Source: SIG459 sp045638085 (GTDB lineage: Bacteria > Bacillota > Clostridia > Oscillospirales > Oscillospiraceae). Taken from it: a stretch of 27,012 bases of DNA. Under the pieces are notes generated by a model that saw only the letters and a list, made by a program, of their open reading frames with translations, was not told the DNA's origin and ran no database searches. Every line of letters starts with the position of its first letter. The first letter of the stretch is position 1. The DNA lies in assembly GCA_045638085.1 (NCBI GenBank), contig JAZUAQ010000163.1, positions 1 to 27,012 of the forward strand, in the 5' to 3' direction. This document shows positions 22,900-27,012 of this stretch, in pieces. The position numbers and the translations under genes are program-made.

Positions 22900-23097
22900 T
22901 CATTTGGATTTATAATAGAGCATACAGTGGCAATAACCCTCGAAATCGGGGTCATCTATCTGCGCACGAAATTCCTTGCAGAGGCACTTATTTTCCTCTG
23001 TCATTTCAAGTCTGCAGGGACAGTAGCCTCCGCGAAGCTCAAGCCCCTTCTTAACCGCATTAACAACATCGGTGTTTGTGTTAAGACTGATTTTCAT
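22900..23097 (-). CDS. Ferredoxin:thioredoxin reductase catalytic-subunit-like protein
   Basis: The 65-residue protein has three CxC pairs: CPC (26-28), CLC (38-40) and CHC (56-58), the last preceded by EGY. In plant-type FTR the same CPC/CPC/CHC set holds a 4Fe-4S cluster and an active-site disulfide that takes electrons from ferredoxin to thioredoxin. Spacing here (CPC-9-CLC-15-CHC) differs from the plant enzyme and fits the short form known in anaerobic Firmicutes. The gene lies immediately upstream of trxA. No variable subunit is encoded next to it, so it is probably self-sufficient or partners an unlinked protein. Start: ATG with GGAGG six bases upstream. Confidence 0.88.
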   Translation of the reverse strand: MKISLNTNTDVVNAVKKGLELRGGYCPCRLEMTEENKCLCKEFRAQIDDPDFEGYCHCMLYYKSK

Positions 23098-23114
23098 TTT
23101 TTCCTCCGCCGATT

Positions 23115-23141
23115 TTTATATGCCAATTGTAAATCTGTCAA
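23115..23141 (-). promoter_or_regulatory. Possible promoter of the FTR-trxA pair
   Basis: On the minus strand TTGACA (23136-23141) and TATAAA (23115-23120) are 15 bases apart, closer than the usual 17, just upstream of the GGAGG site. Confidence 0.35.
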
Positions 23142-23267
23142 CTTAAAAAGTAAAGCATATTATTATTTCAAAATTGCGTTCATATTCTGAAATCGAATTT
23201 TAATTTGAATAAATAAATCCAAGAAATCAATACTAAAATTGACTATACAAAATGAGGAGGACCTTCA

Positions 23268-25622
23268 ATGTCAGTCTATGAAATTACAAAAGAAGAACTT
23301 ATAGGCCTTGACAAGTGGTGGAACGCATCCAACTATCTCACAGCCTGCCAACTTTATCTTCTTGATAATCCTCTGCTGGAGATACCACTGACAAGGGATA
23401 TGATCAAGCACAAGATCGTCGGTCACTGGGGAACATGTCCCGGCCAGAACTTTATATACACTCATCTCAACCGTATGATAAATAAATACGACATTAATAT
23501 GATTTATCTATCGGGTCCCGGACACGGTGGAAATTCAATGGTCGCTCAAGACTGGATGGACGGAAGCTACAGCGAGGTTTATCCCAACATCGCGCAAGAC
23601 AAGGAAGGTATGCAGAAGCTTTTCAAACAGTTCTCCTTCCCCGGTGGTATTTCCAGCCATGTTGCTCCGGAAACTCCGGGATCTATTCACGAAGGCGGCG
23701 AGTTAGGCTACTCTTTATTCCATGCCTTCGGAGCGGTTTTTGACAATCCCGAACTAATTGCAGCCTGCGTTGTTGGTGACGGCGAGGCCGAAACGGGTCC
23801 GCTTGCTGCTTCCTGGCAGAGCAACAAGTTCCTCAATCCAGCAATTGATGGCGCTGTTTTGCCCATACTCCATCTGAATGGTTATAAAATCGCAAATCCA
23901 ACCATCCTTGCCCGCACCTCCGATGAAGATCTCATGAAATTCTTTGAAGGTATGGGTTGGGAGCCCAGATTTGTCATTGGAAGCGAGCCTATGCCTATGC
24001 ACAAGGCCATGGCGGAAACCCTTGAGGAATGCTACGCTGATATTCTTGCAATTCAAGCAGCTGCAAAAGCAGGAAAAAAGACAGATATCAAGTGGCCTAT
24101 GGTAATCCTTCGTACTCCCAAAGGCTGGACTGGACCAAAGGAAGTTGACGGCAAAGTAGTAGAAAACACATTCCGCGCGCATCAAGTCCCCATTGATATG
24201 TCAGGTAAAGATCACATTGAACGCCTCGAAGCATGGCTTCGCAGCTACAAGCCCGAGGAGCTTTTCACCCCCGAAGGCAAGCTTATACCCGAACTTGCCG
24301 CACTTGCCCCTAAGGGTAAACGCCGCATGGGTGCGAATCCCCATTCCAACGGTGGCCTGCTTCTCCGTGACCTTAAGCTACCTGATTTTCGTAACTATGA
24401 ATTGAATGTTTCCTCTCCCGGTTGTGTCGAAGCACAGGATATGCTTGAACTTGGTGCTTTTGTCCGCGATATTGTTAAAATGAATCCCGAAAACTTCCGC
24501 GTCTTTGGTCCCGACGAAACAATGTCCAACCGGCTCGGCAGAGTGTTCGAGGTTACAAGGCGAAACTGGAACGCTGAAATGATCGAAGGCGACGAATATC
24601 TGGGGAATAACGGACGAATTATGGACTCAATGCTTTCAGAGCATGCCTGTGAAGGATGGCTTGAAGGATATCTTCTCACCGGAAGACACGGCTTTTTCAA
24701 CAGCTATGAGGCTTTTATTCGCATCGTAGACTCAATGGCTTCTCAGCACGCAAAATGGCTCAAGGTTACAAGCGAATTGCCCTGGAGAGCAAAAATTGCT
24801 TCCCTTAACTATATTCTCTCTTCCAATGTCTGGCAGCAGGATCACAATGGTTATACCCATCAGGACCCCGGCTTTATCGATCATCTCGTAAATAAAAAAG
24901 CAGATGTTACAAGAGTTTATCTTCCCCCTGATACAAACTGCCTTCTCAGTTGCTTTGACCACTGCATCCGCTCTCGCAACTATATCAATGTAATGGTCAC
25001 ATCCAAGCACCCGAGACCCCAGTGGCTCACAATGGACCAGGCTATCAAACACTGCACTCAGGGTATTGGTATCTGGCAGTGGGCATCCAATGACGCAGCT
25101 GAAGAACCTGATATCGTCATGGCCTGCTGTGGCGATGCGCCAACGCTTGAAACTCTTGCAGCAGTAAGCATTATTCGCGAGAAAATGCCCGACATCAAGA
25201 TTCGCGTTATCAACATTGTTGACCTTATGCGTCTTCAGGATGCGGTTCAGCACCCTCACGGACTAAGTGCCGCTGACTATGACACGCTTTTCACCAGAGA
25301 TAAGCCCATACTCTTTGCTTACCACGGCTATCCTTCCCTTATTCATGAACTCACTTATCGCAGGCATAACAAAAATATGCATGTACGCGGCTATATGGAA
25401 GAAGGTACAATTACAACTCCCTTTGATATGCGCGTGCAGAATAAAATCGACCGATTCCATCTTGTTAAAGACGCATTACAGCTTATTCCCTATCTCGGCA
25501 ATACTGCAGCGGCAATCATTCAGGAGATGAACGATAAACTTGTTGAACACAAAGAATATATCCGCGAATACGGTGTAGATATGCCCGAAGTTATAAACTG
25601 GAAATGGTCTAAGCTTGATTAA
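23268..25622 (+). CDS. xfp: Xylulose-5-phosphate/fructose-6-phosphate phosphoketolase
   Basis: The 784-residue TPP enzyme cleaves xylulose 5-phosphate (and often fructose 6-phosphate) with phosphate to acetyl-phosphate plus glyceraldehyde 3-phosphate (or erythrose 4-phosphate). Motifs in order: GHWGTCPGQNF (52-62), LSGPGHGG (81-88), SHVAPETPGSIHEGGELGYSL (130-150), and the TPP/metal site GDGEAETGP (170-178). The C-terminal half has the VTSKHPRPQWL and HPHGLSAADYD segments. Length is normal. A GAGGAGG site precedes the ATG. I see no convincing promoter in the 170 bases upstream. The acetyl-phosphate can yield ATP through acetate kinase, which is not in this window. Confidence 0.97.
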   Translation: MSVYEITKEELIGLDKWWNASNYLTACQLYLLDNPLLEIPLTRDMIKHKIVGHWGTCPGQNFIYTHLNRMINKYDINMIYLSGPGHGGNSMVAQDWMDGSYSEVYPNIAQDKEGMQKLFKQFSFPGGISSHVAPETPGSIHEGGELGYSLFHAFGAVFDNPELIAACVVGDGEAETGPLAASWQSNKFLNPAIDGAVLPILHLNGYKIANPTILARTSDEDLMKFFEGMGWEPRFVIGSEPMPMHKAMAETLEECYADILAIQAAAKAGKKTDIKWPMVILRTPKGWTGPKEVDGKVVENTFRAHQVPIDMSGKDHIERLEAWLRSYKPEELFTPEGKLIPELAALAPKGKRRMGANPHSNGGLLLRDLKLPDFRNYELNVSSPGCVEAQDMLELGAFVRDIVKMNPENFRVFGPDETMSNRLGRVFEVTRRNWNAEMIEGDEYLGNNGRIMDSMLSEHACEGWLEGYLLTGRHGFFNSYEAFIRIVDSMASQHAKWLKVTSELPWRAKIASLNYILSSNVWQQDHNGYTHQDPGFIDHLVNKKADVTRVYLPPDTNCLLSCFDHCIRSRNYINVMVTSKHPRPQWLTMDQAIKHCTQGIGIWQWASNDAAEEPDIVMACCGDAPTLETLAAVSIIREKMPDIKIRVINIVDLMRLQDAVQHPHGLSAADYDTLFTRDKPILFAYHGYPSLIHELTYRRHNKNMHVRGYMEEGTITTPFDMRVQNKIDRFHLVKDALQLIPYLGNTAAAIIQEMNDKLVEHKEYIREYGVDMPEVINWKWSKLD

Positions 25623-25643
25623 AATGACTATATAAACAACCTA

Positions 25644-25687
25644 ATTAATGCCGCATTGGATTATTTGCAATCCAATGCGGCATTAAT
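25644..25687 (+). terminator. Long perfect hairpin after xfp
   Basis: A 19-base perfect stem (25644-25662 and 25669-25687) with loop ATTTGC and core GCCGCATTGGATT lies 22 bases after the xfp stop. There is no T tract directly after it (CATACTTTGG), so termination may be inefficient or the hairpin may mainly protect the mRNA 3' end. Confidence 0.6.
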
Positions 25688-25742
25688 CATACTTTGGTAA
25701 AATTTAAACTATTTTATTTATTATTTTTAAGCTCTTTTATTG

Positions 25743-25771
25743 TTGACAAGCCTTGAAAAATACCTTAAAAT
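25743..25771 (+). promoter_or_regulatory. Predicted strong promoter of the acyl-CoA dehydrogenase gene
   Basis: Exact TTGACA (25743-25748), 17 bases, TAAAAT (25766-25771). The predicted start of transcription near 25778 gives a leader of about 135 bases before the ATG at 25913. Confidence 0.7.
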
Positions 25772-25854
25772 GCTAAAATGAACGGGTTCGTGTGTATTTG
25801 TATCTAAATAAGATATTTAGAGGCAAATATCCACTTGAATTCTTCATTTTAGCA
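25771..25854 (+). repeat. Nested inverted repeats in the acyl-CoA dehydrogenase leader
   Basis: Outer arms TGCTAAAATGAA (25771-25782) and TTCATTTTAGCA (25843-25854) are a perfect 12-base inverted repeat. Inside is a hairpin: GTATTTG/CAAATAT (25794-25800 with 25824-25830) and CTAAATA/TATTTAG (25804-25810 with 25814-25820) stacked around a 3x3 internal loop and an AGA tip. The left outer arm touches the -10, so only its last part would be in RNA from the predicted promoter. The role is unknown; I do not recognise a riboswitch class. Confidence 0.6.
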
Positions 25855-25912
25855 GGCTAATCCCCTGTACATTACATAGTAAGTTAAAAAATTTTTAATT
25901 GGAGGAATATCA

Positions 25913-27012
25913 ATGATTCTCACTGAAAAACATGAGATGATGCGCAAGTTCTTCCGTCAGTTCGCAGAGACCGAATTCACTCCCGAACTGCTGGACGAGC
26001 TTGACGAGACCGGCGAATTCAACTGGGACATCTTCAACAAGATCGCTGCTGCTGGCCTGACCGGCTGCAAGATTCCTGTTGAGTACGGTGGACAGGGTGG
26101 CGACACTCTCGCTTACTGCATCATGATCGAAGAGCTCGCACGCCGCAGCGTCGTTCTCTCCATCTATGCAAACACCTCTAACTCCCTGGGCGGCGGCCCT
26201 CTCTATCAGTTTGGTAACGAAGAGCAGAAGCAGAAGTATCTCGTTCCCTGCGCAAAGGGCGAGAAGATCATCGTTTTCGCTCTGACTGAGCCCGGCGCCG
26301 GCTCCGACGCTGGTGGCACTCAGACCACCGCTGATTACGTTAAGGACGAGTCCGGCGAGTACTTCGTTCTCAACGGCCGTAAGACCTTCATCTCCGGCGC
26401 TCCCTTCGCTGACTACGCTATCGTCTATGCTAAGACCGATAAGAGCCAGAGAGGTTCCAAGGGCATCTCCATGTTCATTGTTGACATGAAGCTCCCCGGC
26501 GTTTCCTGCGGTAAGCACGAAGCTAAGATGGGTATCAAGGGCTATCCCACTTCCGACCTCATTCTCGAGAACGTTCGCGTTGAGAAGGCTGACCTCGTTG
26601 GTCCTCTCCACAAGGGCTTCATCGCTGCCATGAAGACTCTGGACACCGGCCGTGTTGGTATGGCTGCACAGGCTGTCGGCGTTGCACAGCACGCCCTCGA
26701 GGAAGCTGTCTCCTACTCCAAGGAGCGCAAGCAGTTCGGCAAGCCCATCTGCAAGAACCAGGGCATCAGCTTCATGCTGGCTGATATGGCTACCGAAATC
26801 GAAGCTGCACGTCAGCTGGTTTACCACGCTGCAGTTTCCAAGGACGCTAACTCTGCTGATGCATCCACTCTCTGCGCAATGAGCAAGCTCTATGCTGCTG
26901 AGATGGCAAACCGTGTTTGCTACAAGGCAGTTCAGATCCACGGCGGTTACGGCTACATCAAGGAGTACGTCGTTGAGCGCCTCTACCGCGACGCCCGTAT
27001 CATCTCCATCTA
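25913..27012 (+). CDS. bcd: Acyl-CoA dehydrogenase, probably short-chain/butyryl-CoA dehydrogenase (3' end beyond window)
   Basis: The first 366 residues of a FAD-dependent acyl-CoA dehydrogenase are encoded; the gene runs off the window. Motifs: IPVEYGGQGGDTLAY, the FAD/substrate segment FALTEPGAGSDAGG (122-135), FISGAPFADYAIV, MGIKGYPTSDL, RKQFGKPI and QIHGGYGYIKEYVVERLYRDA (341-361). The catalytic Glu, usually in the YEGT segment a few residues later, is just outside. In clostridial butyrate formation this enzyme reduces crotonyl-CoA with electron-bifurcating EtfAB; etf genes would be expected next but cannot be seen. GGAGGAATATCA precedes the ATG at 25913. Codons are strikingly biased to C-ending forms, as in highly expressed genes. 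A dehydrogenase for another short acyl-CoA remains possible. Confidence 0.9.
   Translation, partial: MILTEKHEMMRKFFRQFAETEFTPELLDELDETGEFNWDIFNKIAAAGLTGCKIPVEYGGQGGDTLAYCIMIEELARRSVVLSIYANTSNSLGGGPLYQFGNEEQKQKYLVPCAKGEKIIVFALTEPGAGSDAGGTQTTADYVKDESGEYFVLNGRKTFISGAPFADYAIVYAKTDKSQRGSKGISMFIVDMKLPGVSCGKHEAKMGIKGYPTSDLILENVRVEKADLVGPLHKGFIAAMKTLDTGRVGMAAQAVGVAQHALEEAVSYSKERKQFGKPICKNQGISFMLADMATEIEAARQLVYHAAVSKDANSADASTLCAMSKLYAAEMANRVCYKAVQIHGGYGYIKEYVVERLYRDARIISI

Noticed and set aside
23098..23267. Promoter for xfp in the upstream intergenic region
   Set aside because: Candidate hexamers (TTGAAT with TACTAA, TTGCGT with ATTTTA) have poor sequence or spacing; none is convincing.
25739..25750. 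Rex-type redox operator at the acyl-CoA dehydrogenase promoter
   Set aside because: TTGTTGACAAG contains a short TTGT/ACAA dyad, but it is the -35 itself and lacks the TTGTTAA-N4-TTAACAA form of Rex sites.
25910..26941. 343-residue open frame on the minus strand
   Set aside because: It is exactly opposite the acyl-CoA dehydrogenase gene, has no start signals and no recognisable domain; it stays open only because of the codon bias of the real gene.

Overview
The window reads as a chromosome segment of an anaerobic, spore-forming Firmicute of the class Clostridia. The basis is AT-rich intergenic DNA with strong AGGAGG-type ribosome binding sites, GTG/TTG starts, a complete pro-sigma-K gene, a ferredoxin:thioredoxin reductase catalytic subunit beside thioredoxin, 4Fe-4S aldo/keto reductase, phosphoketolase and a butyryl-CoA-dehydrogenase-like gene. 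I see no transposase, integrase, CRISPR array, phage gene or tRNA. No gap between genes exceeds about 290 bases, so this is mainly dense core genome.

Layout. 1-3400 (minus strand): a response regulator, a histidine kinase and an unrecognised membrane-anchored protein form a tight operon, followed by a VanY-type D,D-carboxypeptidase with its own promoter. 3409-4232: sigK, divergent from a nucleotidyltransferase, with a dyad resembling two SpoIIID boxes in between. 4233-10791: nucleotidyltransferase, lipid kinase (minus), an exported parvulin-like protein with a membrane-spanning C-terminus linked to cysK, an Fe-S aldo/keto reductase and an exported DUF1002 protein, mostly separated by clear hairpin terminators. 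10841-15453 (minus): a compact run murA, walJ, rlmH, DUF2007-like gene, phosphoglucomutase, covering cell-wall precursor synthesis and ribosome modification. 15573-18731: NUDIX hydrolase (minus), a small unknown protein, then smpB, cyclophilin, a short-chain dehydrogenase and tmRNA (ssrA), which brings both trans-translation partners together. 18867-22530: acetate transporter (minus), MATE exporter, an exported SH3b/C39-like protein with an apparent ATT start, and a DUF805 membrane protein. 22574-27012: trxA plus ferredoxin:thioredoxin reductase (minus), phosphoketolase, and the 5' part of an acyl-CoA dehydrogenase that runs off the end.

How the genes fit together. Phosphoketolase (acetyl-phosphate formation), a SatP-type acetate transporter and a butyryl-CoA-dehydrogenase-like enzyme are compatible with an acetate/butyrate fermenter; this is inference from gene content. 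The most unusual local features are the MATE terminator whose right arm carries the next gene's ribosome binding site, with an extended -10 in the loop and an ATT start downstream; the nested dyads between promoter and start of the acyl-CoA dehydrogenase; and the SpoIIID-like dyad at sigK. I did not find a clearly new multi-gene system. The closest candidate is the two-component operon with its unknown membrane-anchored third gene next to a peptidoglycan carboxypeptidase.
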